Shown here piece by piece: positions 36,114-45,705 of a DNA stretch of 64,000 bases. Location: assembly GCA_945917985.1 (NCBI GenBank), contig CAMEIH010000005.1:1-64000 (forward strand). The letters run 5' to 3'. Position 1 is the first letter of the stretch. Each line of letters begins with the position of its first letter. Source of the DNA: an uncultured Clostridium sp. GTDB lineage: Bacteria; Bacillota; Clostridia; Lachnospirales; Lachnospiraceae. A model generated the notes under the pieces. It did not search any database. It had not been told where the DNA came from and saw nothing but the letters and a program-made list of their open reading frames with translations. The position numbers were made by a program, and so were the translations under genes.

Positions 36114-36821
36114 ATGAAATGTCTGCTGATTATTCCGGCATACAATGAGGCGGAAAACATTGAAAAGGTTGTCGATAATATTGTTCAGAACTACCCAGAA
36201 TATGATTACATTATTGTGAATGACGGCTCAAAGGACAATACAGAAAAAATCTGTCTGAAAAACGGATATCGTGTTTTGAACCTGCCCATTAATCTTGGAA
36301 TAGGGGGGGCTGTACAGACGGGATACTGCTATGCCAGAGACAATGATTATGATGTGGCTGTACAGATTGACGGTGACGGACAGCATGATGTGGACTACCT
36401 GGCAGAAATGATCAAATTGATCGAGAGCGGACAGGCAGATGTAGTCATTGGTTCCAGGTTTGTTGAAAAGGAGGGGTTCCAGTCTTCCCAGATACGAAGA
36501 ATAGGAATTAAGTTTTTAAGTGGTTTGGCAAAGATACTAACAGGTGTAAGAGTGAAGGATATTACCAGCGGCTATAGAGCAGTAAACAGGATGTTTATCA
36601 ACATATTCGCAGAAGATTATCCGTCAGACTATCCGGAACCGGAGGCAATGGTCATTGCAGCGGTTTATGGAGGAAAGATAAGAGAATATCCTGTTGTAAT
36701 GAGAGAAAGGGAGAATGGAGAGAGCTCCATTACATTAAAAAAATCTGTATATTATATGATTAAAGTTACCTTAGCTATGATGATCAGAAGACTCAGCTTT
36801 GGGGTAAGGAGGGACAAATGA
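36114..36821 (+). CDS. DPM1-like GT2 (polyprenyl-phosphate sugar synthase)
   Basis: A 235-residue GT2 enzyme of the dolichyl-phosphate mannose synthase group: LIIPAYNEAENIEKVV, IVNDGSKDNT, NLGIGGAVQTGY, the catalytic QIDGDGQHD, VIGSRF and DITSGYRAVNR. It lacks C-terminal helices, so membrane attachment may come from the DUF2304 protein encoded next, a pairing seen in many bacteria. It would make an undecaprenyl-phosphate sugar that can serve the GT-C-like enzymes upstream. Confidence 0.9.
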   Translation: MKCLLIIPAYNEAENIEKVVDNIVQNYPEYDYIIVNDGSKDNTEKICLKNGYRVLNLPINLGIGGAVQTGYCYARDNDYDVAVQIDGDGQHDVDYLAEMIKLIESGQADVVIGSRFVEKEGFQSSQIRRIGIKFLSGLAKILTGVRVKDITSGYRAVNRMFINIFAEDYPSDYPEPEAMVIAAVYGGKIREYPVVMRERENGESSITLKKSVYYMIKVTLAMMIRRLSFGVRRDK

Positions 36822-37171
36822 TTCCTTTTACATTACGTGTTACACTTTCAATAGCTGTAATTTGCTATTTCATATTAATTTTATATTATTTAAAAAAGAG
36901 AATGCTGGAGTTAAAATATACCTTACTTTGGCTGATCGCCGGCCTGGTGATGGGAGTTATGATCTTTTTCCCGGAGCTTCTGGTAAAATTTGTCAGAATA
37001 CTCGGTATAGAAAGCAATATGAATGGTCTGTACGTGCTATGTATCGCCTTTATCATTGCTATTTTAATGACATTGACATCTATCGTCTCGAGACAGGCAC
37101 TTAAAATAAGGACATTGATTCAGGAAATCAGTATGTTGGAAAAAAGAATCAGAGATTTGGAGCAAAAATGA
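36818..37171 (+). CDS. DUF2304 small membrane protein
   Basis: A 117-residue protein with three helices (about residues 5-22, 34-52, 66-86) and a charged coiled tail. The motif ELKYTLLWLIAGLVMG matches DUF2304, a family nearly always next to DPM1-like transferases. It probably anchors that transferase or helps move its lipid product. Both ends overlap neighbours by ATGA, giving tight co-expression. Confidence 0.88.
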   Translation: MIPFTLRVTLSIAVICYFILILYYLKKRMLELKYTLLWLIAGLVMGVMIFFPELLVKFVRILGIESNMNGLYVLCIAFIIAILMTLTSIVSRQALKIRTLIQEISMLEKRIRDLEQK

Positions 37172-38370
37172 AAAAATTGATTCAGATTAATACTGTATGC
37201 AATACAAGTACGGGAAAGCTTATGGGAGACATCCAGAGGAAAGCTGACAAATTGGGATATGAGACGCTTTCCATTGTGGGACGGCGTAAGGTGTTCCAGG
37301 ACGTTCCATGTATCAAGATAGGAAATCCTGCTTCTTTCTGGATTCATGTTGCGATTACCACCATATTCGACAGACAGGGATATGGTTCTTATTTTATGAC
37401 GAAGAGGATTATTAAAAGATTACGCGAAGAGAATCCTGATATCATTCATCTTCATAATCTACATGGATATTATCTGAATCTGCCGCTTCTTTTTGACTAT
37501 TTATCAAAAGAATTTAAAGGAAAAATTTATTGGACATTTCACGACTGCTGGCCCATTACAGGACACTGTGCACATTTTTCCGCTGTGGACTGCTACAAGT
37601 GGGAAAAGGGATGTAATAGATGCCCCAACAAAATGGTATATCCTGTCAGTCTGTTTCTGGATGCCTCTGCTAAAAATTATGATGATAAAAAGAGAATGTT
37701 CAGCAGTCTTAAGAACCTGACCATTATCACTCCCTCCGAATGGATGGCGGGATGGATCAGAAAGTCTTATTTGCAAAAGTTTCCCGTCAGGGTGATCCAT
37801 AACGGGATCAACCTGAAAACATTCTATTACAGGGAACCGAAAAAAGAGATATATGACAAATACGGAATAGAGCCGGATAAGAAGATTTTATTGGGAGTGG
37901 CAGGAGTATGGAGCAAATATAAGGGTCTTTCTGACTTCCTGTCCCTGTCAGAGATTCTTCCCGAAGAATACCGGATTATACTTGTGGGATTATCGAAGCA
38001 GCAGATCCGGAAACTTCCGAAAAGCGTGCTTGGCATCGAGAGAACGGAAAATTCGGATGAACTGGCGCAATTATATTCTGCGGCACATATTTTTATCAAT
38101 CCTTCTCAGGAAGAGTCTTTTTCTCTTGTGACTGTGGAGGCACTTGCCTGCGGAACACAGGTTATTGTGCTTGACACAAGTGCGGTAAAGGAGCTGGTTT
38201 GTGAACAAAACGGGATAGTATTGACTGCACACCACCCAGAAGATTATCTGAATGCAATCAGAAATCTGGAGGAAAAGGGACTATCAAGGGAGACTGTCTC
38301 ACAAACCGCACAGAAGTATGACGCAGAACTTTATGCCGAAAAGGTGATTAGATTATATGAGCAAATGTAA
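37168..38370 (+). CDS. GT4-family glycosyltransferase (WcaC-like)
   Basis: A 400-residue GT-B enzyme. INTVCNTSTGKLMGDIQRKA near the start, IIHLHNLHGYYLN, TFHDCWPITGHCAHF and the Cys-rich turn WEKGCNRCPNK are typical of the WcaC-like GT4 subgroup. The donor domain opens with GVAGVWSKYKGLSDFL and has PSQEESFSLVTVEALACG as the EX7E region. The start overlaps the DUF2304 stop. Confidence 0.9.
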   Translation: MKKLIQINTVCNTSTGKLMGDIQRKADKLGYETLSIVGRRKVFQDVPCIKIGNPASFWIHVAITTIFDRQGYGSYFMTKRIIKRLREENPDIIHLHNLHGYYLNLPLLFDYLSKEFKGKIYWTFHDCWPITGHCAHFSAVDCYKWEKGCNRCPNKMVYPVSLFLDASAKNYDDKKRMFSSLKNLTIITPSEWMAGWIRKSYLQKFPVRVIHNGINLKTFYYREPKKEIYDKYGIEPDKKILLGVAGVWSKYKGLSDFLSLSEILPEEYRIILVGLSKQQIRKLPKSVLGIERTENSDELAQLYSAAHIFINPSQEESFSLVTVEALACGTQVIVLDTSAVKELVCEQNGIVLTAHHPEDYLNAIRNLEEKGLSRETVSQTAQKYDAELYAEKVIRLYEQM

Positions 38371-39160
38371 ATTTACTATTATAACAGTTTGCTATAATGC
38401 CAAGGAACACATAGCAACTACTGTTCAATCTGTATTGTCTCAAAGTTATGAGAACTTTGAGTATATTATCAAGGACGGACAGTCCTGCGACGGCACGATG
38501 GATATTGTGCATAACTTGACAGATAGTGATAATCGTGTAATGATTATACAGGGAAAAGACCAAGGTATTTATGATGCGATGAACACCGCCGTTTTGCAAT
38601 CTTCCGGAGAGTATATTTTGTTCCTGAATGCGGGGGATATTTTACATCAGGACAGTTCTTTGGAAGAAATCGCAGGGATCATAAATAGAGAAAATGCTGA
38701 TGTTTATTACGGAAATATCTATCAGGTAACGTACAAAGATAATATGGCAGAACGCTTTGAACGTGTATACAGTCAAAACAGTATAAAAAAAGTGCAATTT
38801 GCAATTGGCAGATGTATTTGTCATCAGGCCATATTTGCCAGAAAAGAATTGTTTCTGGACAAAAAATTTGATACTAGATTTAAAGTATGTGCAGATAGAG
38901 AATGGCAGCTGTACCATCTATCGAGAGGACACAAATTCTTATATTTACCTATAGTAGTAAGTGATGTACTAGTGGATGGGTATAGTATGCGTCATGTAGA
39001 TGAGTTAGAAAAAGAAGTATTGATTTGTGTTCAAAAGTATTGCAAACAATATTTATGGATTTATAATAGCATTATGTTCTTTAAGAAAAGTGTATTCTTA
39101 AAAAAAATATTGCAAAGGTTAGATTCTTTGTCCGCAACCAGAAAAAAGGAAGTTTTATGA
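38357..39160 (+). CDS. GT2-family glycosyltransferase (WcaA/colanic-type)
   Basis: A 267-residue GT-A enzyme of the short subgroup with [20 protein letters not shown], the [12 protein letters not shown] variant of the DDGSxD motif, [10 protein letters not shown] and LFLNAGD in the metal-binding position. From here the base composition becomes clearly more A+T rich than in the first 37 kb. It starts within the previous gene and ends in an ATGA overlap with the aminotransferase gene. Confidence 0.9.
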   Translation: MSKCKFTIITVCYNAKEHIATTVQSVLSQSYENFEYIIKDGQSCDGTMDIVHNLTDSDNRVMIIQGKDQGIYDAMNTAVLQSSGEYILFLNAGDILHQDSSLEEIAGIINRENADVYYGNIYQVTYKDNMAERFERVYSQNSIKKVQFAIGRCICHQAIFARKELFLDKKFDTRFKVCADREWQLYHLSRGHKFLYLPIVVSDVLVDGYSMRHVDELEKEVLICVQKYCKQYLWIYNSIMFFKKSVFLKKILQRLDSLSATRKKEVL

Positions 39161-40263
39161 ATGACTTTAAAAGAGTAGATGCAAACAGAATGGATTTAGG
39201 CTATCAGAAATACAGAGATGAATATGTGAAAAAGGCAATTCACATACTTGACTCCGGCTGGTATGTTTTGGGAAAGGAAGTTAATGCTTTTGAAGCGGAG
39301 TTCGCAGAATATATCGGTGCAAAATATTGCGTTGGGCTGGCGAGCGGATTAGATGCATTGTGGCTTGCATTTCGAATTTTGGGAATTGGTCATGGCGATG
39401 AAGTGATTGTCCCTGCCAACACTTATATTGCCAGTGTTATGGGCATCACTATTAATGGGGCAACTCCCATTTTTGTTGAGCCTAACCAATATTATAATAT
39501 TAATGTCAGAGAAATCGAGAGTCATATCACTGAACGTACTAAGGCTATTTTAGCTGTTCATCTTTATGGTCAGTCAGCGCAGATGCGAGAAATTATGAAA
39601 ATTGCTCAAAAATATAATCTGAAGGTTGTGGAGGATTGTGCACAGGCACATGGAGCAATGTGCGATGGACAAATGGTAGGCACTTTTGGAGATGTAGGAT
39701 GTTTTTCTTTTTATCCTTCTAAAAATTTGGGTGCATTCGGAGACGCCGGGGCAATTATTACAAATGATGAGTCTATTGCAAAAGAATTTAGAATTTACAG
39801 AAACTACGGCAGTGAAAAAAGATATTATAATAAAGTGGTGGGTGCAAATTCCCGATTAGATGAATTGCAGGCAGGGCTTTTGCGTGTTAAACTTGCACAT
39901 TTAAACGATCTTAACGAGGAACGTCAGGTTTTGTGTAAAAAGTATTTAAATGAAATTGTAAATCCATTTATTGTTTTGCCAGATATTGATCGAAATGTGA
40001 CAACAGTATGGCATCAGTTTGTTGTAAGATGTCAGGAAAGAAAAAAACTGATTGCATATTTAGAGAAACATAATATCGGAAGCATTATTCATTATCCGAT
40101 TCCCCCTCATTTGTCAGAAGCATATCAGTACCTTGGATACAAACAGGGAGATTTTCCAATAACAGAAAAATATGCGAATGAAGTGCTTTCATTGCCGCTT
40201 TATCAGGGAATGGGACAAGAACAGAATCGAGTGATTGATGTTCTAAACAGATTTAAAGGATAA
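39157..40263 (+). CDS. DegT/DnrJ/EryC1-family sugar aminotransferase (FdtB/QdtB-like)
   Basis: A 368-residue fold-type I PLP enzyme. [40 protein letters not shown] and [16 protein letters not shown] with the Schiff-base Lys189 are diagnostic of sugar aminotransferases. The [12 protein letters not shown] form is typical of FdtB/QdtB, which make dTDP-3-amino-3,6-dideoxyhexoses from the 3-keto product of an FdtA-type isomerase; such an isomerase is encoded at 41311. dTDP-glucose synthesis genes (rmlA, rmlB) are not in the window. Confidence 0.88.
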   Translation: MNDFKRVDANRMDLGYQKYRDEYVKKAIHILDSGWYVLGKEVNAFEAEFAEYIGAKYCVGLASGLDALWLAFRILGIGHGDEVIVPANTYIASVMGITINGATPIFVEPNQYYNINVREIESHITERTKAILAVHLYGQSAQMREIMKIAQKYNLKVVEDCAQAHGAMCDGQMVGTFGDVGCFSFYPSKNLGAFGDAGAIITNDESIAKEFRIYRNYGSEKRYYNKVVGANSRLDELQAGLLRVKLAHLNDLNEERQVLCKKYLNEIVNPFIVLPDIDRNVTTVWHQFVVRCQERKKLIAYLEKHNIGSIIHYPIPPHLSEAYQYLGYKQGDFPITEKYANEVLSLPLYQGMGQEQNRVIDVLNRFKG

Positions 40264-40274
40264 GGAAACATTGT

Positions 40275-41321
40275 ATGGTGAATCTTTGTACACTATTTGA
40301 TAGTAATTATTTAGATAGGGGTATTGTTCTTTATCAATCTTTGGAAAAATGTGCAGAAAGCTTTTGCTTATATATACTTTGCCTTGATGAAATATCTTGC
40401 CAAGCACTAAACAAGCTTGAACTAAAACATGCGGTTGTCATCTCGGAAAATCAAATTCTTAATGATGAGCTGTCAAGAATTAAAAGGGAGAGAAGAAGAG
40501 CAGAGTATTGTTGGACATGCACTCCTGTGATTGTGCAATACGTATTAGATCATTATCCTGTTGACCAGTGCACATATATTGATGCAGACATGATGTTTTA
40601 TAGTGATCCTAAGGTTTTACTGGACGAATTGTTTATTGCTGGTGCATCTGTAGGAATAATTGGTCATCGGTTCCCGCGAAATATTGCCAAACGCAAAAGA
40701 GAACGCTATTATGGCAAATATTGTGTTGAATTTAACACTTTCCTTAATGATGAACGGGGAAGAAATGTATTAGAGGATTGGAAAACCAGTTGCTTACGTC
40801 AATGTACGATGGAGCTGGGTGAAGAAGGATTTGGAGATCAAAAATATCTAGAAGAGTGGGAGAAAAAATTTGACGGAGTTTATGAATATCAACATCCGGG
40901 CGCAGGGGTTGCTCCATGGAATATCAGTGAATATAGACCCCGTATACTGGATGAAAATATTCAATTAATCTATAAAAAAAAGAAAAAATGCAATTTGATA
41001 TTTTATCATTTCCAAAGCCTTATGATTATGAGTGATAAAGCATTTATTGGTGTTTATAATGAACTTGGATTTAAGAGCCAAAGACTGATTAATTATTTAT
41101 ATAGAGATTATGTATTTAAATTAATACGTGCAAGAAAAATTCTTAAGAAAGCTGAAGTGGAAATTCCGGCGCAAACTTTGAGAAAAGGTGAAAAAAGTGC
41201 TATATCTAAAATGAGTTTGACAGATTTTCTGATTTTTTGCTATCAATGTATCCCTTGTGTTTTGAATGGTAGGAAAAACTTTTTAGATATAAGTAATTTG
41301 GTGGGAGAAGATGAAAAGTAA
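40275..41321 (+). CDS. GT-A fold glycosyltransferase (GT8-like)
   Basis: A 348-residue protein with NLCTLFDSNYLDRGIVLYQS at the start and TYIDADMMFYSDP (DxD) near residue 100, the pattern of GT8-like retaining transferases and their unclassified bacterial relatives. Later EGFGDQKYLEEW and FYHFQSL are also seen in that group. It lies between the FdtB-like and FdtA-like genes, which suggests it transfers the aminodeoxy sugar they make; that link is inference from position. Confidence 0.8.
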   Translation: MVNLCTLFDSNYLDRGIVLYQSLEKCAESFCLYILCLDEISCQALNKLELKHAVVISENQILNDELSRIKRERRRAEYCWTCTPVIVQYVLDHYPVDQCTYIDADMMFYSDPKVLLDELFIAGASVGIIGHRFPRNIAKRKRERYYGKYCVEFNTFLNDERGRNVLEDWKTSCLRQCTMELGEEGFGDQKYLEEWEKKFDGVYEYQHPGAGVAPWNISEYRPRILDENIQLIYKKKKKCNLIFYHFQSLMIMSDKAFIGVYNELGFKSQRLINYLYRDYVFKLIRARKILKKAEVEIPAQTLRKGEKSAISKMSLTDFLIFCYQCIPCVLNGRKNFLDISNLVGEDEK

Positions 41322-41733
41322 TATTGAAAAGGTTAAAATGCTGGAATTTGTCGAGCATGGAGATGAAAAAGGAAATTTGGTGGTTGTGGAAGGCAATATA
41401 GATGTTCCATTTGACATTAAACGTGCTTTTTATATATATGGCTCTGATCCAGACATTATCCGAGGACAGCATGCAAATAAAAAAACAGAATTTGTGTTAA
41501 TCAATGTTGCGGGGACAAGTAAAGTGAAAATCAAGGATGGAAAAGGAAATGAAATAATATACTCCCTGAATCGCCCCAAAACGGGATTATATATTCCGTC
41601 TATGGTTTGGAAGGAAATGTATGATTTTTCAGATGATAGTGTTCTGCTATGTCTGGCAAGTGAACATTATGATGATACTGAATATGTGCGTGATTATGAG
41701 AAATATATGAATTTGGTAGGAGGTGGCTTATGA
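41311..41733 (+). CDS. Sugar 3,4-ketoisomerase, FdtA/QdtA-like cupin
   Basis: A 140-residue single-domain cupin. RGQHANKKTEFVLINVAGTS gives the His motif of dTDP-4-keto-6-deoxyglucose 3,4-ketoisomerases, and PKTGLYIPSMVWKEMYDF and LCLASEHYDDTEYVRDYEKY are close to FdtA/QdtA consensus. It converts the 4-keto to the 3-keto sugar for the aminotransferase at 39157. The stereochemistry (Fuc3N or Qui3N) cannot be told by eye. Its start lies inside the end of the preceding gene, behind a GGGAGAAG site. Confidence 0.9.
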   Translation: MKSNIEKVKMLEFVEHGDEKGNLVVVEGNIDVPFDIKRAFYIYGSDPDIIRGQHANKKTEFVLINVAGTSKVKIKDGKGNEIIYSLNRPKTGLYIPSMVWKEMYDFSDDSVLLCLASEHYDDTEYVRDYEKYMNLVGGGL

Positions 41734-42803
41734 AATATGCATTAGTAGGATGTGGGAGAATATCGCCAAATCATATTGTGGCAGCCTTAAAAAATAATCT
41801 TGAAATTGTCGCAATATGTGATGTTGTTCCAGAAAATATGGCTGATAAGGCTGATAAATTTGATCTGCCGGAATCCGTAAAGCGGTATACAGACTATCAG
41901 GAAATGATTGAAAAGGAAAAACCGGAGTTAGTCGCAATAGCTACAGAATCCGGCAAGCATGCAAAGATAGCACTCAATTGTATAGAAAAAGGATGTAATT
42001 GCATTATTGAAAAACCAATAGCATTATCTCTTTCGGATGCAGATGCGATTATAGAAGCGGCAGAGAGAAAAGGCGTAAAAGTATGCGCCTGCCATCAAAA
42101 TCGATTTAACAAATCTGTGCAACAAATCCGTAAGGCTGTAGAGAAGCATCGTTTTGGAAGATTATTTTATGGAACGGCTCATATTCGTTGGTGCAGGGAT
42201 CATGAATATTATGACAGGGCTTGCTGGCGCGGAACATGGGAACAGGATGGTGGAGCACTTATGAATCAGTGTATTCATAACATAGATTTGCTGCGTTGGA
42301 TGCTGGGTGATGATATAATAGAAGTAATCGGTATGACAGACAGACTGAATCATCCATATATCGAAGCTGAAGACCTGGGAATTGCACTTGTCCGCTTTTC
42401 CAATGGTGCATATGGAATCATAGAAGGAACGACGGATATATATCCTAAAAATTTGGAAGAGACACTCTATTTGTTTGGTGAAAAAGGTACTGTGAAAGCA
42501 GGTGGACAATCGGTAAATGTTATTGAGGAATGGAGATTTGCCGATATGCTTGATGACCCAGAGGAAGTCAAAGCACAGTTTCATGAGAATCCTCCAAATG
42601 TATACGGATTTGGGCATACACCATTGTATGCGGATGTTATTGAGGCAATTAAGAATAACAGACCCCCATATGTAGATGCTAAAGCAGGGAAACGTGCGTT
42701 GGAATTAGTGTTGGCAATCTATCAATCTGCTTGCACCGGGAAATCGGTGAAACTTCCGTTAGAGAGATGTGCAACTACTGATTTTATAGGGAGATTCTCG
42801 TGA
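41730..42803 (+). CDS. Gfo/Idh/MocA oxidoreductase, WbpB/WlbA-like
   Basis: A 357-residue NAD-dependent sugar dehydrogenase. The Rossmann start [17 protein letters not shown], the EKPIA motif ([14 protein letters not shown]), [18 protein letters not shown] and [19 protein letters not shown] are those of WbpB/WlbA, which oxidise UDP-GlcNAc-uronic acid at C3. With the WbpD- and WbpE-like genes that follow, this makes a route to UDP-2,3-diacetamido-2,3-dideoxy-glucuronic acid. The 6-dehydrogenase (WbpA) that supplies the substrate is not in the window. ATGA overlap with the previous gene. Confidence 0.9.
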   Translation: MKYALVGCGRISPNHIVAALKNNLEIVAICDVVPENMADKADKFDLPESVKRYTDYQEMIEKEKPELVAIATESGKHAKIALNCIEKGCNCIIEKPIALSLSDADAIIEAAERKGVKVCACHQNRFNKSVQQIRKAVEKHRFGRLFYGTAHIRWCRDHEYYDRACWRGTWEQDGGALMNQCIHNIDLLRWMLGDDIIEVIGMTDRLNHPYIEAEDLGIALVRFSNGAYGIIEGTTDIYPKNLEETLYLFGEKGTVKAGGQSVNVIEEWRFADMLDDPEEVKAQFHENPPNVYGFGHTPLYADVIEAIKNNRPPYVDAKAGKRALELVLAIYQSACTGKSVKLPLERCATTDFIGRFS

Positions 42804-43309
42804 TGAATTATTATGTTCATGAAAGTAGCTATGTTGATGAAAATGTTAAGATAGGAAAAGATACAAAAATATGGCACTTTTGTCACGTCCAATCCGGTGC
42901 TGAAATAGGAGAAAAAGTTTCTCTGGGGCAAAACGTTAATATTTCAAATAATGTAAAGATTGGAAATGAGGTTAAAATTCAAAATAATGTATCAGTTTAT
43001 GAAGGGGTTGTGATTGAAGATGGCGTCTTTCTAGGTCCGTCTTGTGTATTTACGAATGATCTTACCCCACGTGCAAGATATCCCAAAGGACATGAGAATT
43101 ACAAAAAAACATGTATAAAAGAAGGAGCCAGCATAGGGGCAAACGCAACAATTGTATGTGGGCATACCATAGGGAAATTTGCATTGGTAGCAGCAGGGGC
43201 TGTTGTTACCAAGGATGTACCTGACTATGCACTAGTAGCAGGAGTTCCGGCAAAAATCATTGGAAAGGTTGATGAAAAAGGTAATATTACTGAAAAGTTT
43301 GAGGTTTAG
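42803..43309 (+). CDS. Hexapeptide N-acetyltransferase, WbpD-like
   Basis: A 168-residue left-handed beta-helix acetyltransferase. [68 protein letters not shown] and [20 protein letters not shown] match WbpD/WlbB, which acetylates the 3-amino group made by WbpE. FdtC/QdtC are close relatives, so it may instead serve the dTDP-3-amino sugar made by the 39157/41311 pair. ATG 42803 overlaps the previous TGA by one base; a GTG at 42800 is the alternative. Confidence 0.9.
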   Translation: MNYYVHESSYVDENVKIGKDTKIWHFCHVQSGAEIGEKVSLGQNVNISNNVKIGNEVKIQNNVSVYEGVVIEDGVFLGPSCVFTNDLTPRARYPKGHENYKKTCIKEGASIGANATIVCGHTIGKFALVAAGAVVTKDVPDYALVAGVPAKIIGKVDEKGNITEKFEV

Positions 43310-43311
43310 TT

Positions 43312-44460
43312 ATGGAATTTCGTGATTTGAAAACACAGTATTTACAGAGTAAGCAAGCTATAGATGAGGCAATTCAAAATGTGTTATTAAGCAGTCACTT
43401 TATTGGTGGTGAACCTGTAAATCAACTGGAAGAAAAACTTGCGGACTATGTTGGCGTAAAGCATTGTATAACTTGCGCAAACGGAACGGACGCTCTTCAA
43501 CTGGCATTAATGGCATGGAATATAGGTGAAGGAGATGCAGTATTTGTTCCTGATTTTACTTTTTTTTCATCGGGAGAGATAGTGCCATGGGTTAAGGCGA
43601 CTCCGGTTTTTGTCGATGTCGATAAGAATACTTTCAATATATCAGTAAAAGCGTTGGAAGAAGCTGTTCAGAATGTAATCCGTGACGGGAAACTCAAACC
43701 AAAGGCAGTGATAGCCGTGGACTTATTCGGTTGTCCAGCAGATTTTCTTAGAATAAGAGAAATTACTGAAAAATATGGTATGTTGCTTTTAGAAGACGGA
43801 GCACAGGGGTTTGGTGGAAGAATAGGAAACCAAAAAGCTTGCAGTTTTGGGGATATTGCAACAACCTCTTTTTTTCCTGCTAAACCATTGGGATGTTATG
43901 GCGACGGTGGTGCGGTATTTACCGACAATGATGATTGGGCAGATTTGGTGAAATCCTACAAAGTACATGGAAAAGGTACTGATAAATATGATAATATCAG
44001 AATTGGGTTAAACTCAAGGCTTGATACAATGCAGGCAGCAGTGTTACTGGAAAAACTTAAGATATTCGAAGAATATGAATTGCAGGAAGTGAATCAGGTT
44101 GCAACATGGTATAATGAAAAGCTACAGAATTCAAAAGTTATTTGTCCGGAGATACCGGAGAAATATTTTTCCAGTTGGGCTCAATATACCATTATATTGC
44201 CTGATGCCAAAGTACGAAATGAACTGCAAAATCACCTTAAACAATTCGATATTCCCAGTATGGTTTATTATGCCAAGCCAATGCATAAGCAGATAGCATT
44301 TGTGAAGAATCATACGGGAATTTGGTATGATGATTTATATTTCAAAAATACAGTTGAGCTTTGCAATAGGGTGTTGTCTCTTCCGATGCACCCATATATG
44401 AGAGAAAAGGATGTAGATTGTGTAGTTGAAACCATAAATGTCGGATTAAATAGATATTAA
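43312..44460 (+). CDS. DegT/DnrJ/EryC1-family sugar aminotransferase, WbpE-like
   Basis: A 382-residue PLP enzyme with MEFRDLKTQYLQSKQAIDEA, HFIGGEPVNQLEEKLADYVG, CITCANGTDALQLAL, LEDGAQGFGG and FFPAKPLGCYGDGGAV with the Schiff-base Lys191. These are close to WbpE/WlbC consensus. It would aminate the 3-keto group produced by the 41730 enzyme. It starts two bases after the acetyltransferase stop, so oxidoreductase, acetyltransferase and aminotransferase form one block. Confidence 0.92.
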   Translation: MEFRDLKTQYLQSKQAIDEAIQNVLLSSHFIGGEPVNQLEEKLADYVGVKHCITCANGTDALQLALMAWNIGEGDAVFVPDFTFFSSGEIVPWVKATPVFVDVDKNTFNISVKALEEAVQNVIRDGKLKPKAVIAVDLFGCPADFLRIREITEKYGMLLLEDGAQGFGGRIGNQKACSFGDIATTSFFPAKPLGCYGDGGAVFTDNDDWADLVKSYKVHGKGTDKYDNIRIGLNSRLDTMQAAVLLEKLKIFEEYELQEVNQVATWYNEKLQNSKVICPEIPEKYFSSWAQYTIILPDAKVRNELQNHLKQFDIPSMVYYAKPMHKQIAFVKNHTGIWYDDLYFKNTVELCNRVLSLPMHPYMREKDVDCVVETINVGLNRY

Positions 44461-44476
44461 AGGATAAAAGGGGTAC

Positions 44477-45673
44477 ATGGGTAAGGATAATAAATTATCA
44501 CAAATGAATATAGTACACATTAATGTTGAATCTCCTTTTATGGACAATAGTGGATATCAGGAAACACTGATGGCTAAAAGTCATAAGCTTATGTGCAACA
44601 ATGTGACTATCATTAATAATAACCATATTTTGCACGATGATGGCACCATTACAAGATGTGAGGCGACGGAATATTATAATGATGCACATGTAAAAATTAT
44701 CAGAATGGATTTGTATGATGAGAAGGATAGAAGACATTTTGATGTGCGAGGGTTATACAGGATATTAGAAAGGGAAAACCCTGATTTTATAATGATTCAT
44801 GGCGTTTTTGCTTTTGATGTTTTAGCAGTTGCCAGGTATATTAAGAAAGTAAATAGAAAATGTATTGTTGTTGCAGATTCGCATGCAACAAGGGATAATG
44901 CCAATATCATGGCAAATAATTTTAAAAATATATTATTCAGATTATTATTAAAACCATTTAACAGATATATGTCCCGATATTATAACAGAATTTATGGAAT
45001 TGTGAAAGATGCAGTGGATATAATGGTGACATATGCAGGAATTCCCCGAAATAAAACCGCTATTTTGGGATTAGGCTATGATGATACTTTAATTGACTTT
45101 GAGCATCAGATTGAAATTAAAGAAATAATACGAAAAAAATATGATGTTCCTCAGGATGCCTTTTTATTGGTACATGGCGGGAAATTAAGTGAAGGAAAGA
45201 AGACCTTGGAATTGATCTTTGCTATATCTGAATTGCCGAGAGAAATCCAAATAATAGTATTTGGAGATTTTGATAGTCCTGACTATAAAAAAGATGTATA
45301 TAGGGCTGGTAATTTGATAAGTTCAAGAGTTCATTTTGCCGGAGTTCTGAATCAGAAGGAAATCTATGATTTGTATTTGGCAGCTGATGCAGCGGTATTT
45401 CCGGGAACAGCCAGTTGCTTAAGACAACAAGCTGTCGCAACAGGATTGCCTATTATTGTTGGTTATAATGAAGCGGACGAAGGAATTAATCTTGACATTA
45501 ACGGAAATGCAATATGCCTGAGTAAGGACTGGTCAAGGGAAAATCTAACGGAGGCAATAAACAGGATTTATACTGATCCGATATTTAAGAAAAGAGCAGA
45601 TGAACTCAGCAAAGGAGAATATAGAAAATATTCATATCAATATCAGGCCAAAATGGTAATAAAAGATTTTTGA
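44477..45673 (+). CDS. GT4-family glycosyltransferase
   Basis: A 398-residue GT-B enzyme with NVESPFMDNSGYQETLMAKS near the start, VVADSHATRDNANI, then LVHGGKLSEGKKTLELIFAI opening the donor domain. The EX7E region is altered: FPGTASCLRQQAVATGLPII has no acidic residue at the usual first Glu. That variant is seen in some GT4 relatives, so activity is still plausible. Strongly A+T rich at third codon positions. Confidence 0.82.
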   Translation: MGKDNKLSQMNIVHINVESPFMDNSGYQETLMAKSHKLMCNNVTIINNNHILHDDGTITRCEATEYYNDAHVKIIRMDLYDEKDRRHFDVRGLYRILERENPDFIMIHGVFAFDVLAVARYIKKVNRKCIVVADSHATRDNANIMANNFKNILFRLLLKPFNRYMSRYYNRIYGIVKDAVDIMVTYAGIPRNKTAILGLGYDDTLIDFEHQIEIKEIIRKKYDVPQDAFLLVHGGKLSEGKKTLELIFAISELPREIQIIVFGDFDSPDYKKDVYRAGNLISSRVHFAGVLNQKEIYDLYLAADAAVFPGTASCLRQQAVATGLPIIVGYNEADEGINLDINGNAICLSKDWSRENLTEAINRIYTDPIFKKRADELSKGEYRKYSYQYQAKMVIKDF

Positions 45674-45705
45674 GATGAGACAAAAGAAAGGAATTGATCA
45701 GAGGC

